Position numbers and translations under genes: made by a program. A DNA stretch of 52,372 nucleotides, taken from positions 1 to 52,372 of the forward strand of contig SFRL01000025.1 of the NCBI GenBank assembly GCA_004562765.1, written 5' to 3'. Below the pieces are notes generated by a model. It did not search any database and was not told the DNA's origin. It saw only the letters and a program-made list of their open reading frames with translations. The number at the start of each line of letters is the position of its first letter. Within the stretch, counting starts at the first letter, position 1. The stretch comes from a bacterium (GTDB taxonomy: Bacteria > Bacillota > Clostridia > Lachnospirales > Lachnospiraceae). Shown here piece by piece: positions 42,866 to 52,372 of this stretch.

Positions 42866-43831
42866 ATGAGAAAAAAGCGCAAAAGCATCAGCTACTCCAA
42901 ATGGGGTTATTTCTTTATCTTACCGTTTTTTTTATGCTATTTTATATTCTCTCTGATTCCGCTGGTCGATACGATTCGTTACAGTTTTTATGAGTATTAT
43001 CGCTCAGGAATCAAAATTGTTGGACCTAAATTTATTGGCTTGGAAAACTACGTGAGTCTGTTTCAGTCAGACCTGTTAAAATATACAGCAAATACGTTGA
43101 TCCTGTGGATCATCGGTTTTATTCCGCAGATCGTTATCGCATTACTGCTCGCCGTATGGTTTACGGACATCCGCATGAAGATTCACGGCAGACAGGCATT
43201 TAAAGTGATCATGTACTTGCCGAATCTGATCATGGCATCCGCATTTGCGATGTTATTCTTTACCTTATTCTCATCCAGCGGACCGATCAATTCGATTTTG
43301 ATGTCCTGTGGATTTATCAAGGAAAAGATCGACTTTATGAATTCCGTATTCGGAACCCGCACACTGGTGGGACTTATGAACTTCCTCATGTGGTTCGGAA
43401 ACACGGCGATCATGCTGATGGCAGCTATTATGGGTATCAGCCCTGACATTTTTGAGGCATCCGAGATTGACGGATGTACAAAAACCAAGCGGTTCTTCCA
43501 CATTACATTACCGCTGATCCGTCCGATCCTGGCGTACACCATGATCACAGCGATCATTGGTGGTCTGCAGATGTATGACGTTCCGCAGATCCTGACAAAC
43601 GGACAGGGAACACCTGACCGTACATCCTTCACCTTGATCATGTTCTTAAACAGCCATTTACGGAGTAAGAACTATGGTATGGCAGGCTCTTTATCTGTCT
43701 ATTTGTTCGTGATCAGTGGTATCCTGTGCTTCTTTGTTTACCGTATGTCAAATGATAACGATCCGGACGGCCGTAAGGCAGAGGCAAAGAGACTGGCAAA
43801 AGAAGAGAAAAAGAGAAGGAGGAAGGCATAA
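42866..43831 (+). CDS. ABC transporter permease, MalF-like (CUT1)
   Basis: A 321-residue permease with six membrane segments and the EAA loop EASEIDGCTKTKRFFHITLPLIRP that contacts the ATPase. N-terminal FILPFFLCYFIFSLIPLVDTIRYSF is typical of MalF/UgpA-type proteins. AAGGAG precedes the start, 63 bases after the lipoprotein gene. No CUT1 ATPase is encoded in this window, so a shared MsmK-type ATPase elsewhere is expected. Confidence 0.92.
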   Translation: MRKKRKSISYSKWGYFFILPFFLCYFIFSLIPLVDTIRYSFYEYYRSGIKIVGPKFIGLENYVSLFQSDLLKYTANTLILWIIGFIPQIVIALLLAVWFTDIRMKIHGRQAFKVIMYLPNLIMASAFAMLFFTLFSSSGPINSILMSCGFIKEKIDFMNSVFGTRTLVGLMNFLMWFGNTAIMLMAAIMGISPDIFEASEIDGCTKTKRFFHITLPLIRPILAYTMITAIIGGLQMYDVPQILTNGQGTPDRTSFTLIMFLNSHLRSKNYGMAGSLSVYLFVISGILCFFVYRMSNDNDPDGRKAEAKRLAKEEKKRRRKA

Positions 43832-43833
43832 TC

Positions 43834-44682
43834 ATGGAAACATCAAAGAGTGCAAGCAAATTTAAAAGTTTTCTGGTACATCTGGTACTGGTGCTCCTGT
43901 CATTTATGTGTCTGTTCTTCTTTTACATACTGATCGTCAATGCGACCCACTCGCATGCGGATCTGCAAAAAGGATTTTCAGCACTTCCGGGAAAGTATTT
44001 CCTGACAAACCTGAAAAACGTAGCAAACGATGGCACGTTTCCGATGGTTAAGGGTATCGTAAACAGCTTGATCGTATCCAGTTGTTCGGCAGCACTCAGT
44101 ACCTATTTCTCAGCCCTGACTGCATACGGTCTGTATACCTATCAGTTCAAGCTGAGAAATGCAGCATTTACCTTTATTATGGCAATTCTGGTCATGCCCA
44201 CACAGGTGACAGCTATGGGATTTTTGCGACTGATCACAAAGATGGGTATGTACGATACACTGCTTCCGCTGATCATACCGTCAATTGCATCTCCGGCTAT
44301 TTTCTATTTTATGTATAGCTACTTGCAGTCCTCCCTGCCGTTATCATTGGTGGAAGCGGCCAGAATTGATGGAAGCGGAGAGTTTCGTACCTTTAACCGG
44401 ATCGTTCTGCCGATCATGAAGCCGGCGATCGCTGTACAGGCAATCTTCTGCTTTGTCGGTTCGTGGAACAATTACTTCGTTCCGGCACTGGTACTGCAGT
44501 CCAAGAACAAGATGACCGTTCCGGTTCTGATCGCATTGCTCCGTGGTGCAGATTTCATGAGCTTCGATCAGGGTAAGATCTACATGATGATCACGGTAGC
44601 GATCGTACCGATCGTTATTGTATATCTGTTACTTTCAAAATTCATCATTGCCGGCGTAACGCTTGGTGGTGTAAAGGAGTAA
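43834..44682 (+). CDS. ABC transporter permease, MalG-like (CUT1)
   Basis: A 282-residue permease with six membrane segments and the EAA loop VEAARIDGSGEFRTFNRIVLPIMKPAIA. It starts two bases after the preceding stop codon with AAGGAGG in the end of that gene. Partner of the MalF-like protein; its C-terminus FIIAGVTLGGVKE is normal for the family. The GH3 gene follows after seven bases. Confidence 0.92.
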   Translation: METSKSASKFKSFLVHLVLVLLSFMCLFFFYILIVNATHSHADLQKGFSALPGKYFLTNLKNVANDGTFPMVKGIVNSLIVSSCSAALSTYFSALTAYGLYTYQFKLRNAAFTFIMAILVMPTQVTAMGFLRLITKMGMYDTLLPLIIPSIASPAIFYFMYSYLQSSLPLSLVEAARIDGSGEFRTFNRIVLPIMKPAIAVQAIFCFVGSWNNYFVPALVLQSKNKMTVPVLIALLRGADFMSFDQGKIYMMITVAIVPIVIVYLLLSKFIIAGVTLGGVKE

Positions 44683-44689
44683 TAAAGTC

Positions 44690-47142
44690 ATGAAAAACAA
44701 TCAAATACATGGCGGTACACGTGACGCAGCTTTCTCTGAGAGGGAGCTGCGTCATGCGGCCTTAGCGAGAAATATGGCAGCAGAGGGTATGGTGCTGCTG
44801 AAAAATGAAAATATACTGCCGCTGGATGTGGCGCAGCCGATCGCTCTGCTGGGAACAGGCGCGGTAAAGACTGTAAAAGGCGGACTGGGTTCCGGCGATG
44901 TGAATAACCGGAGAAATGTATCTGTTTATGAGGGATTACAGGAGGCAGGGGCATCCATTGTCAGCGCCAACTGGCTTTCGGCTTATGCCGATCGTTACAA
45001 CTGTGCCCGGGAAAGCTGGAAAGCACAGGTTTTGGAGGCGGCAAAGCATGTAGACAATGCCTTTGATGCCTACGTGGCAAATCCATTTATCAGACCGGAA
45101 GGGCGCGGGCTGACGGATGCGGATGTGGATGGCGCACAGGTGATCGTTTATGTGATCAGCCGAGTTTCCGGCGAGGGCAATGACCGCAGACTGGAGGCGG
45201 GTGATTATTCTTGGATAAAAAGGAACTTCCGATCGTGCTGGTCATCAATTCGGGTGGCGTGGTGGATCTAACCCTATTATTGGAAAAGACATCATATATC
45301 GATGCGATCCTTTTGATCTCCCAGCCGGGGCAGGAGGGCGGACATGCATTGGCTGATGTCTTGCTTGGAAAAACCGCGCCGGGTGGCAGACTGACTGCGA
45401 CATGGGCGCGCCGGTATGAGGATTATCCGTTTTCTGACAGCTTCAGCTACCTGAACGGAGATCTTACGAAAGAGGAATATAAAGAAGGGATTTTTGTCGG
45501 TTATCGATATTTTGATACTTATGGAGTGAAGCCGCTGTTTCCCTTTGGATACGGACTGACTTATACAAAATTTGACATTGGATTTGAAGGATTACATATG
45601 TCTGAGGATGGTTTTCAGGCATCGTTTTCCGTGAAAAATACCGGAGCACGTGCAGGAAGAGAGGTCGTACAGCTGTATGTGACACCGCCGGCAGGCGACG
45701 ATGTAAAAGAACACCACAGGTTGATCGGTTTTGCAAAGACGAAAATGCTTGCGCCCGGTGAAACACAGCGCGTAACGATCAATGTATCACAAAAACAGCT
45801 TGCCAGCTACCGGGAGCGGGTCCATGTATGGTATATGGATGCGGGAGAATATGTGATATCTGTTGGTAAAAATGCAGCTGATCTGCAGCCATGTGCTGTG
45901 CTGAAGGTTGCTGCGTATTCGGTGATCGAGCAGTGTACGCGGATCTGTCAAAGACAACATTTTTTTGAAGAACTTGGAGAGAGCAAACAGACGGGTGCGA
46001 AACGTGAGAAACTTCAGCATGAAGTGTTTTCAGAGGGAATAAAGAAATATCCGTTTGTTCCGAAAAATGAGACTGATCGGGCTTTGGTGTGTCCGATTAT
46101 GCCGGAACAGCCGGTGGAAGATCTGATCCCGCTGCTGTATGGGGCGTTACATGAGACGTGCGAAGAACAAACAGAAGATCAGGCTTCTCCACAGGCCGGA
46201 GCACTCGGCACGGCAGGAATCCGTGTGCCGGGATCAGCAGGAGAGACAACGCATGCATTGGAGAAACAATACGATATTCCGCCGCTTGCGATGGCGGATG
46301 GCCCCGCCGGACTGCGCCTGCAGCAGAACTATGAGGTGGATCCGAAGACTGATCAGGTATACGGAGCCGGTGTTTTGCGCATGCTGGAAAACGGATTTTT
46401 GGACCCCGGAGAACAACACGAGGGGGCAGAGACATATTATCAGTATTGTACCGCCTTTCCGGTGGGAACTGCGCTGGCGCAGACCTGGGATACAGAACTG
46501 ATGCAGCAGTTTGGGGAAGCGATCGGTGATGAAATGCAGGAATTCCATGTGGATCTGTGGCTGGCGCCCGGCATGAATATACAAAGAAATCCGCTGTGTG
46601 GGCGTGACTTTGAGTATTATTCGGAAGATCCGCTGCTTTCCGGAAAGATGGCGGCAGCAGTCACAAAGGGTGTGCAGAGCCGCCGTGGCTGCGGTGTGAC
46701 GATCAAGCATTTTGCCTGCAACAATCAGGAGGACAACCGCATGGGAGTGGATTCCCAATTGTCCGAGCGCGCACTGCGGGAGATCTACGTCAGAGGTTTC
46801 GAGATTGCGGTCAAAGAGGCGAAACCCATGGCCATCATGACTTCTTACAATAAAGTAAACGGTGTGCAGGCGGCGAACAGCAGGGATCTGTGTACCGTCC
46901 TTGCACGCGAGGAATGGGGATTCGACGGCGTGATCATGTCCGATTGGAGCACGACAGCACCAGAGGAAGGCAGTGTTCCGTGGAAATGTGTGGCGGCCGG
47001 GAATGATATCATCATGCCGGGAAGCCCGAAGGATGCAGAAAATATTCGGGCGGCGTATGCACAAGGACTTTTGCCAGAACAGGAGATTCGTGACTGTGCC
47101 GGACGCGTGCTGGAGCTGGTGCGCAGACTGAAGGAAAAATAA
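44690..47142 (+). pseudogene. GH3 beta-glucosidase with reversed domain order, interrupted by a frameshift
   Basis: Two overlapping frames, 44690-45271 and 45211-47142, are parts of one GH3 gene. The first holds the start of the (alpha/beta)6 domain (LARNMAAEGMVLLKNENILPL) up to SRVSGEGNDRRLEAGDY; the second continues PIVLVINSGGVVDL, then a fibronectin-III-like domain, then the TIM-barrel domain with HFACNNQEDNR and nucleophile Asp in GVIMSDW. This permuted order is known from Ruminococcus albus and Butyrivibrio enzymes. The break lies near 45210-45222, beside a run of five A; one more A would join the frames. Compared with relatives, some ten or more residues also seem missing after GDY. The rest has no stops, so the damage is recent, programmed, or a sequencing error. 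Confidence 0.75.
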
Positions 47143-47259
47143 TCAACGAATTATATCATGGAAATGATATTTTCGGAATGAATCTGATATCAGAAAAACA
47201 ATTTCGGACGCTATAATCTTTACATGAATTGACAATCATATCATGATTAAGGGGGAAAA
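47143..47259 (+). promoter_or_regulatory. Control region of the GH16 gene with three palindromes
   Basis: ATATCAT/ATGATAT (47153-47170), CTGATATCAG (47184-47193) and AATCAT/ATGATT (47235-47250) surround a TATAAT at 47212-47217 that lacks a good -35. The 22-mer beginning TCATGGAAATGATATTTTCG (47156) is closely similar to a sequence before the binding-protein gene at 41207, suggesting a common activator. Confidence 0.55.
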
Positions 47260-47263
47260 TCAA

Positions 47264-50200
47264 ATGGGAAAAGCAGCAAAACGTCTTTTGGCGGGAGCTC
47301 TGGCAACAGCTGTGGCATGCACGACCGTGATCAGCAGCGATATGACAGCACTGGCAGCGGAAAAGAAAGCAAAAGCGACTAAGATCGCAGGCAGCACGTA
47401 CACGACGGCTGACCTGATCTGGGAGGACAATTTTGACGGCGATGCACTGAACACAAAATATTGGAATTACGAGGCGCATGAGCCGGGGTGGGTAAATGCT
47501 GAGTGGCAGAGTTATCCGAGTCAGAAGGAAAATGAAAAGACCGGAAACATTTATGTAAAGGACGGAAAGCTGACCATTCAGGCGAAAAAGACAAAGAATG
47601 CAGACGGAACCTACAGCTATACCTCCGGACGTGTCAACACACAGAATAAGGTAGACACAAAGTACGGACGCTTTGAGGCACGTATCAAGATGCCCAGCGG
47701 AAAAGGATTTTTACCGGCATTCTGGATGATGCCTACCGACGAGAATCTTTATGGCCAGTGGCCCAAGTGTGGTGAGATCGATATCACGGAGGTACACGGA
47801 AGTCAGCCGGATACTGCGTACAGCACGTTGCATTTCGGTGAGCCTCACACACAGAGACAGAATACCTATACTTTGAAAAAAAGTGATTTTTCCAAGGACT
47901 TCCATGTATACGCATGTGAGTGGGAGCCCGGTGAAATTCGTTTTTATATTGATAACAAGCTGTTTTATACAGTCAATGACTGGTTTACAAAGAAGGAAGG
48001 TTTTGATGAGGTAACTTACCCGGCACCTTTCGATCAGCCGTATTATATCATTCTCAATCTGGCGGTCGGCGGAAGCTGGGTAGGGTACCCGGATGAGACA
48101 ACGGCATTCGGCGACAACGCGCAGATGGTGGTAGACTATGTAAAGGTATACCAGAAGGATTCTTATAAGGAAACTGTCAAGAAACCGGAAAATACAGTAA
48201 AATTGCGCAAGCCTGATAAGAGTGGGAATTATGTCGTAAACAGCAATTTTGCAAAGGCTGAGAAGCTGAACGACGGCAAGAACTGGGAGTTTTTACTGGC
48301 AGGAACCGGTGATGCATCTGCAAAGATTTCTAAAAATGCATTGCACATTACAACCAAAAATGCCGGAGATCTTGATTACAGCGTACAGGTCGTACAGCCC
48401 AACATTCCGATGGAGCAGGGCTATCAGTACAAGCTCTCCTTTGACGCATATGCGGACAAAAACCGTACGATGATCACGGCGATCACTGCACCGGATAACG
48501 GTTATATCAGATATTTTAATGACACAAAAGTAAATCTGACCACAAAGAAAAAGACCTACAGCTATACATTCGATATGAAATCCGCAACGGATGCCAATGG
48601 ACGTGTTGAGTTTAACCTTGGAAACCAGGGCTCTACTGCAGGCGTTCATATCACGAATGTCAAGGTGGTAAAGGTAAAGAAAATTTCTACCAAGGAAGAA
48701 AAGAGCGTTCGCCCGGACGGGAACTACGTGTATAACGGAGAGTTTCAGGAGGGAGCAGACCGTCTGAATTACTGGACGGTAAAGAAGGCAAAGGGCGCTT
48801 CCGTAAAGGTGACAAATACAAATAATGTCCGTCAGCTCAAAGCGGTTGTTCCGGCAAGTGTCAAGAAGGCTTCCGATGTAACTGTAAAGCAGACCAAGGT
48901 AGCAGTCAAGGGCGGCAAGAGCTATGTACTCAGCTTTGACGCAAAGCGGACCGGCGCAAAGGATCAGACATTGATCGTCAAGATCGCGGGAAAGACCTAC
49001 AAGGCAAAGCTGACAGGCAGTATGAAGACCTATAAGTTTGAACTCAAGCCGAAGAAGGGCACAAAAAATGCGACACTGGAGTTCCAGCTCGGAACAAAGG
49101 GTACGACTTATATTGACAATGTGCGCATCATGGAGAACGGTCTGATCATCAACGGTGATTTCTCCGCAGGAATGACCGGATTTGAAGCATGGGCAAACAA
49201 CCCGAGCGATGTTTCCTATGTTGTGGATACATTGAAGGAAGACAGTGCATTCAGCATGGATATCAAGGATACCGGCGATCAGGACTGGCACATCCAGCTC
49301 AAGCAGACCGGTGTAAAACTGGAAAAGGGTCAGAACTACAAGATTTCTTTTAAAGCCAAAGCAACGACGGATCGAGACATCAAGTTTGTATTCCAGAGAA
49401 ACGGCTTGAAGCGCAAAAATGCAGACGGCAGCGAGGACTGGACCGTTTACTTCTCAGATGAGCAGATCCTTGTGACAAAGAAATGGCAGACCTATTCCGC
49501 AGTGTTTGAGATGAAAGAGGACACGGATGCCGATACAAGTATGAGCTTTAATTTCGGTGCGATCGGCGGCAAGCGCATCACGGATAAGCACACCGTTTTG
49601 ATCGATGATATTGTGCTGGAAAAGACCGATGAGAAGGTCAAAGAAGAGGAAGATGACAGCTTGATCATCAACGGACATTTTACCAAGGGTCTGTCACCCT
49701 TTGAGACATGGGCACATGATTCTGCAAAGATGGAGTCCGGTGTAGATAATGATAAGGTATTTTATGCTACTATCTACAATACCGGTAGCGAGGACTGGCA
49801 TGCACAGCTGAAGCAGGTAAACATCCCCTTAGAGAAGGGCCAGTATTATACCTTCTCCTTCCGCGCAAAATCGGACCTTGACCGCAATATCAAGTATGCG
49901 TTCCAGAAGGACGGAAACAAGCACGGCGATGACTGGACCGTATACTTTGAGGAATCAAATATTCCTGTGACCAAGGAGTGGAAGACTTACACAGCCGTCT
50001 TCAAGATGGAAAAAGACACCGACAAGGAATCCAGCTTCAGCTTCAACCTCGGCGCAGTCGGCAAGCAGATCAAGGATAAGCACACCGTCATGATCGACGA
50101 TGTGGTGCTGAGGGTTGCCACTGAGGAGGAGAAGAAGGAAGCCAAGAATGCAAACGCTGGCGGTGGCGGCGGTGGTGGTGATAATAATCCTCCGGTTGTT

Positions 50201-52330
50201 ACTCCTCCAACGACAAAACCGGATGCAGTTGTTAGCAAACTGGATGCAACAACAATTAATAACAGTATAATAAAGAATAATCCTGCAACAAACGCATCTG
50301 CGACAGTTGCTGATGGAAAAACCAAGATTAAGGTAGAAACTGCGGGATCCAATGCTTCTGATATTCAGGTTCCGGTTGCACAGGTATCAAATGTAAAGCC
50401 TGATCAGGTCAACAAAATAACAATTAAAGCATCAAAGGGGACCGGCTCTATGTTGAGTTTAAGAAGCGCCAGATTGAGAGCAGGGGGAGATGTGACGGTT
50501 AAGTTTGCGATCAAGTTTGGAAGTAGTGATCCAGAAATATTGAAGTCCGCAGATGATGTTGAAGATATTGTATTAGGCGATACATCGGAAGAAAAAGTGT
50601 TGTTCTATCAGGGAACGAATGCAACTGTACAGACACCTAAGATATTATGTTATGTAGGTACGGTTCCGGCAAATACAACAGTTGTAATTGATAACATTGA
50701 TGTAAAACAGGCTGTTGCGTCGGAGATTCCCAATAATATGTCCGTTCTGGAAAATTCTAAATTTGACGGTTCTTACAGTAAATGGGATAAGAGTATCGTA
50801 GCACCGGGTAGCGGAAGCATCAGTTTTAGTGCTGGAAAGGCAATCACCACTGTTAACAATCCGGGAACTGCAGATTGGAATGTACAGTTAAAGCAGATGG
50901 AATTACCACTTGCAGTTGAAGGCAACTACAAGGTTACATTTAAAGCAAAATCAACTAAAGCCAGAACGATCAAAGCCAGTGTGATGGCTGTATCCGGTGA
51001 CAAATATGCATGGCTCAACGGAGCAGATGTACTTTTAAAAGAAAATGCCGAGAATGAAGTAACATTTTACATCAAAAATGTGCCTGCAAAGATGAATGTA
51101 GGTGGCGTAGATGTTGATATTGCTAATGCCAACAAAGGTATTTTCTTCTCAATGGGAATGATTACTGATGAAGGATATATAGCAGAAGACACGCCGGCAT
51201 CCACAATCGAGATCTCAGACTTATCTGTAACGAAGGTAGCAACAACAGGAACGGATTCACAGAGTAATCCGGGCACAAAACCAAATCATGGAACTACAGG
51301 TGGAAACGAAAATGCTGGGGTAACAATTGGTGCAGACCTGTTAGCTGGAATCACTGTTAATGATGGTATCTTCAAGGATGGTGCAGCAGGAACTGTTGAA
51401 GCAGTCGGAGCGAATGGTGTTAAAATCAAGATAACGAATAGCGGAAATAGCTTAGATAATATTGAAATTGCAAAAGAATCTGTTGTGCTTGAAAAAGGAG
51501 CTAAATACACATTATCATATGATATAAAAGTGGAAAGTACAGATGTTTCTGAATGGTATCTTGGAAGAGCAATGTTGGATCCGAAAAATGGTTATTCTAT
51601 TCATGATGACAGTATGGGTTGGGGTGAATCGGTAGTAGTCGGAAACACTGAGAATAAATCGGCAGATTTTACCGCAAAATCAGATGGTGGAAAATTCTTC
51701 ATTCAGTTGGGACATAAGCCGGCTGCATATGGAGATATCGAGAGAAATATATTGAATGAGGGTCAGAGCGTTATAATAACTATTTCTAATTTGAAGGTAT
51801 CAAAGATTGCTAATGCTCCGGAAGGAAATCAGGAAGAATCGCCTGGTGCCGGAGAAGGGAGCACTCTTGGAGATGAATTGATTGGAAACGGTGCATTCAG
51901 TGGAAATATAGATGGTACATGGAAAGCTGGTGAAAAATCGCCGGAGATTGAGTGGGAAAATTTTGATGGAAACGGTGTGTTAAAGGCAACAATTAGTGGT
52001 TCTCCCGTTAATGCATGGGATACTCAGGTGTGTATGTATGCTGCAGAGAAATTGGACAATAACTCCAAATATCAATTATCCTTTAAAATAAAGGGAACGA
52101 GTACATATGAGATTATTTATGGAGTGCAAAAAAATAGTGGCGATTATTCCAAATACAAAGAAGTAACATGCAATATTTCAAATGAATGGCAGACTGTAAG
52201 TGCTGAAATAACAACAGATGGCACCGAGGACAGTGCGCCTGCTGCTATATTCTTCTTTATTGGAAAGGCAGCACAAAACGATGTAATTTATATTGACGAT
52301 ATTTCGTTGAAAAAAGTGGTGGAACAATAG
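47264..52330 (+). CDS. Secreted multi-modular GH16 beta-glucanase
   Basis: A 1688-residue extracellular enzyme. Signal peptide about 1-32 (AVACTTVISSDMTALAAEKK). The GH16 domain spans about 48-297, with the catalytic motif GEIDITEVHG: nucleophile E171, D173 and acid/base E176; laminarinase/lichenase type. Then CBM4/9-like beta-sandwich modules at about 322-476, 486-624, 625-787 and 799-953 (each starting NGxF and ending IDDV-like), a Gly-rich linker (about 965-985), and four more related or beta-rich regions to the end. Modules 3 and 4 are close paralogues (DWHIQLKQ, DWTVYF, FGAIGGK). After the linker the codons become much more AT-rich. No sortase motif or SLH domain is seen. AAGGGGG precedes ATG 47264. 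Confidence 0.88.
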   Translation: MGKAAKRLLAGALATAVACTTVISSDMTALAAEKKAKATKIAGSTYTTADLIWEDNFDGDALNTKYWNYEAHEPGWVNAEWQSYPSQKENEKTGNIYVKDGKLTIQAKKTKNADGTYSYTSGRVNTQNKVDTKYGRFEARIKMPSGKGFLPAFWMMPTDENLYGQWPKCGEIDITEVHGSQPDTAYSTLHFGEPHTQRQNTYTLKKSDFSKDFHVYACEWEPGEIRFYIDNKLFYTVNDWFTKKEGFDEVTYPAPFDQPYYIILNLAVGGSWVGYPDETTAFGDNAQMVVDYVKVYQKDSYKETVKKPENTVKLRKPDKSGNYVVNSNFAKAEKLNDGKNWEFLLAGTGDASAKISKNALHITTKNAGDLDYSVQVVQPNIPMEQGYQYKLSFDAYADKNRTMITAITAPDNGYIRYFNDTKVNLTTKKKTYSYTFDMKSATDANGRVEFNLGNQGSTAGVHITNVKVVKVKKISTKEEKSVRPDGNYVYNGEFQEGADRLNYWTVKKAKGASVKVTNTNNVRQLKAVVPASVKKASDVTVKQTKVAVKGGKSYVLSFDAKRTGAKDQTLIVKIAGKTYKAKLTGSMKTYKFELKPKKGTKNATLEFQLGTKGTTYIDNVRIMENGLIINGDFSAGMTGFEAWANNPSDVSYVVDTLKEDSAFSMDIKDTGDQDWHIQLKQTGVKLEKGQNYKISFKAKATTDRDIKFVFQRNGLKRKNADGSEDWTVYFSDEQILVTKKWQTYSAVFEMKEDTDADTSMSFNFGAIGGKRITDKHTVLIDDIVLEKTDEKVKEEEDDSLIINGHFTKGLSPFETWAHDSAKMESGVDNDKVFYATIYNTGSEDWHAQLKQVNIPLEKGQYYTFSFRAKSDLDRNIKYAFQKDGNKHGDDWTVYFEESNIPVTKEWKTYTAVFKMEKDTDKESSFSFNLGAVGKQIKDKHTVMIDDVVLRVATEEEKKEAKNANAGGGGGGGDNNPPVVTPPTTKPDAVVSKLDATTINNSIIKNNPATNASATVADGKTKIKVETAGSNASDIQVPVAQVSNVKPDQVNKITIKASKGTGSMLSLRSARLRAGGDVTVKFAIKFGSSDPEILKSADDVEDIVLGDTSEEKVLFYQGTNATVQTPKILCYVGTVPANTTVVIDNIDVKQAVASEIPNNMSVLENSKFDGSYSKWDKSIVAPGSGSISFSAGKAITTVNNPGTADWNVQLKQMELPLAVEGNYKVTFKAKSTKARTIKASVMAVSGDKYAWLNGADVLLKENAENEVTFYIKNVPAKMNVGGVDVDIANANKGIFFSMGMITDEGYIAEDTPASTIEISDLSVTKVATTGTDSQSNPGTKPNHGTTGGNENAGVTIGADLLAGITVNDGIFKDGAAGTVEAVGANGVKIKITNSGNSLDNIEIAKESVVLEKGAKYTLSYDIKVESTDVSEWYLGRAMLDPKNGYSIHDDSMGWGESVVVGNTENKSADFTAKSDGGKFFIQLGHKPAAYGDIERNILNEGQSVIITISNLKVSKIANAPEGNQEESPGAGEGSTLGDELIGNGAFSGNIDGTWKAGEKSPEIEWENFDGNGVLKATISGSPVNAWDTQVCMYAAEKLDNNSKYQLSFKIKGTSTYEIIYGVQKNSGDYSKYKEVTCNISNEWQTVSAEITTDGTEDSAPAAIFFFIGKAAQNDVIYIDDISLKKVVEQ
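50158..50180 (+). repeat. Poly-glycine codon run at the module boundary
   Basis: A run of GGN codons encodes seven consecutive Gly between the fourth carbohydrate-binding-like module and the C-terminal half of the GH16 protein; Pro/Thr codons follow. Base composition changes at this point. Confidence 0.8.
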
Positions 52331-52372
52331 GGGAGTTTGTGAGTCGCAAGGTCGTTGTTTTTTCAGAAAGAG

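Overview
The window looks like chromosome from a spore-former-related Firmicute of the family Lachnospiraceae, most like the Roseburia/Agathobacter group of gut anaerobes. This rests on AAGGAGG-type ribosome binding sites, a DUF4317 protein, a Spo0A-type DNA-binding domain, YesM/YesN-style sensing of sugars, non-phosphotransferase ABC sugar uptake and GH94 phosphorolysis. No species name can be proved from the sequence alone. The left 0.9 kb is clearly more AT-rich than the rest and looks foreign.

Layout. (1) 1-984: AT-rich end with a partial ORF and a P-loop kinase resembling 2-phosphoglycerate kinase. (2) 1026-5206: a tyrosine recombinase divergent from an XRE regulator, a membrane nucleotide-sugar 4,6-dehydratase (EpsC/CapD/PglF type) and a response regulator with a Spo0A-like output domain, i.e. 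the head of an exopolysaccharide control locus. (3) 5190-12821: DUF4317 on the minus strand, then an MBOAT plus SGNH pair that probably O-acetylates a surface glycan, an inositol-monophosphatase-family protein, a DUF815 ATPase, a YczE-like membrane protein and a nitrilase-family hydrolase. (4) 12822-13648: no long gene; a strong promoter, about 500 nt carrying six phased repeats, a terminator, and then a palindromic element. (5) 13649-28647: arabinose block with a small protein, an AraR-type repressor, about 690 bp holding two long related palindromes, an operator, then kinase-araA-fsa-tktN-tktC-araD-galM, followed by a kinase/membrane sugar-binding protein/AraC-type response regulator trio and a second GntR-LacI repressor. 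(6) 29056-33861: CUT2 sugar ABC transporter. (7) 33975-35665: cysteine synthase and an AraC regulator. (8) 35742-52330: beta-glucan block with two GH94 phosphorylases on the minus strand, divergent from a CUT1 binding protein and two permeases, a GH3 beta-glucosidase broken by a frameshift, and a 1688-residue secreted GH16 glucanase with a chain of carbohydrate-binding-like modules.

How it works together. In the arabinose block, imported L-arabinose would be mutarotated by GalM, isomerised by AraA, phosphorylated by the FGGY kinase, epimerised by AraD and fed to transketolase and the transaldolase-like protein; intracellular repressors and a membrane three-component sensor would control kinase operon and transporter. 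In the beta-glucan block the secreted GH16 would cut polymer outside, the ABC permeases import oligosaccharides (the ATPase is not encoded here), and GH94 enzymes split them with phosphate inside the cell. A shared 21-22 nt upstream motif links the GH16 gene to the binding-protein gene.

The most unusual items are the 12.9-13.4 kb transcription unit, whose repeats each present a Shine-Dalgarno-like sequence and in four cases an AUG followed by a very short ORF, and the pair of roughly 255-bp palindromes between the AraR gene and the kinase operon. Both are direct observations; their functions are inference.
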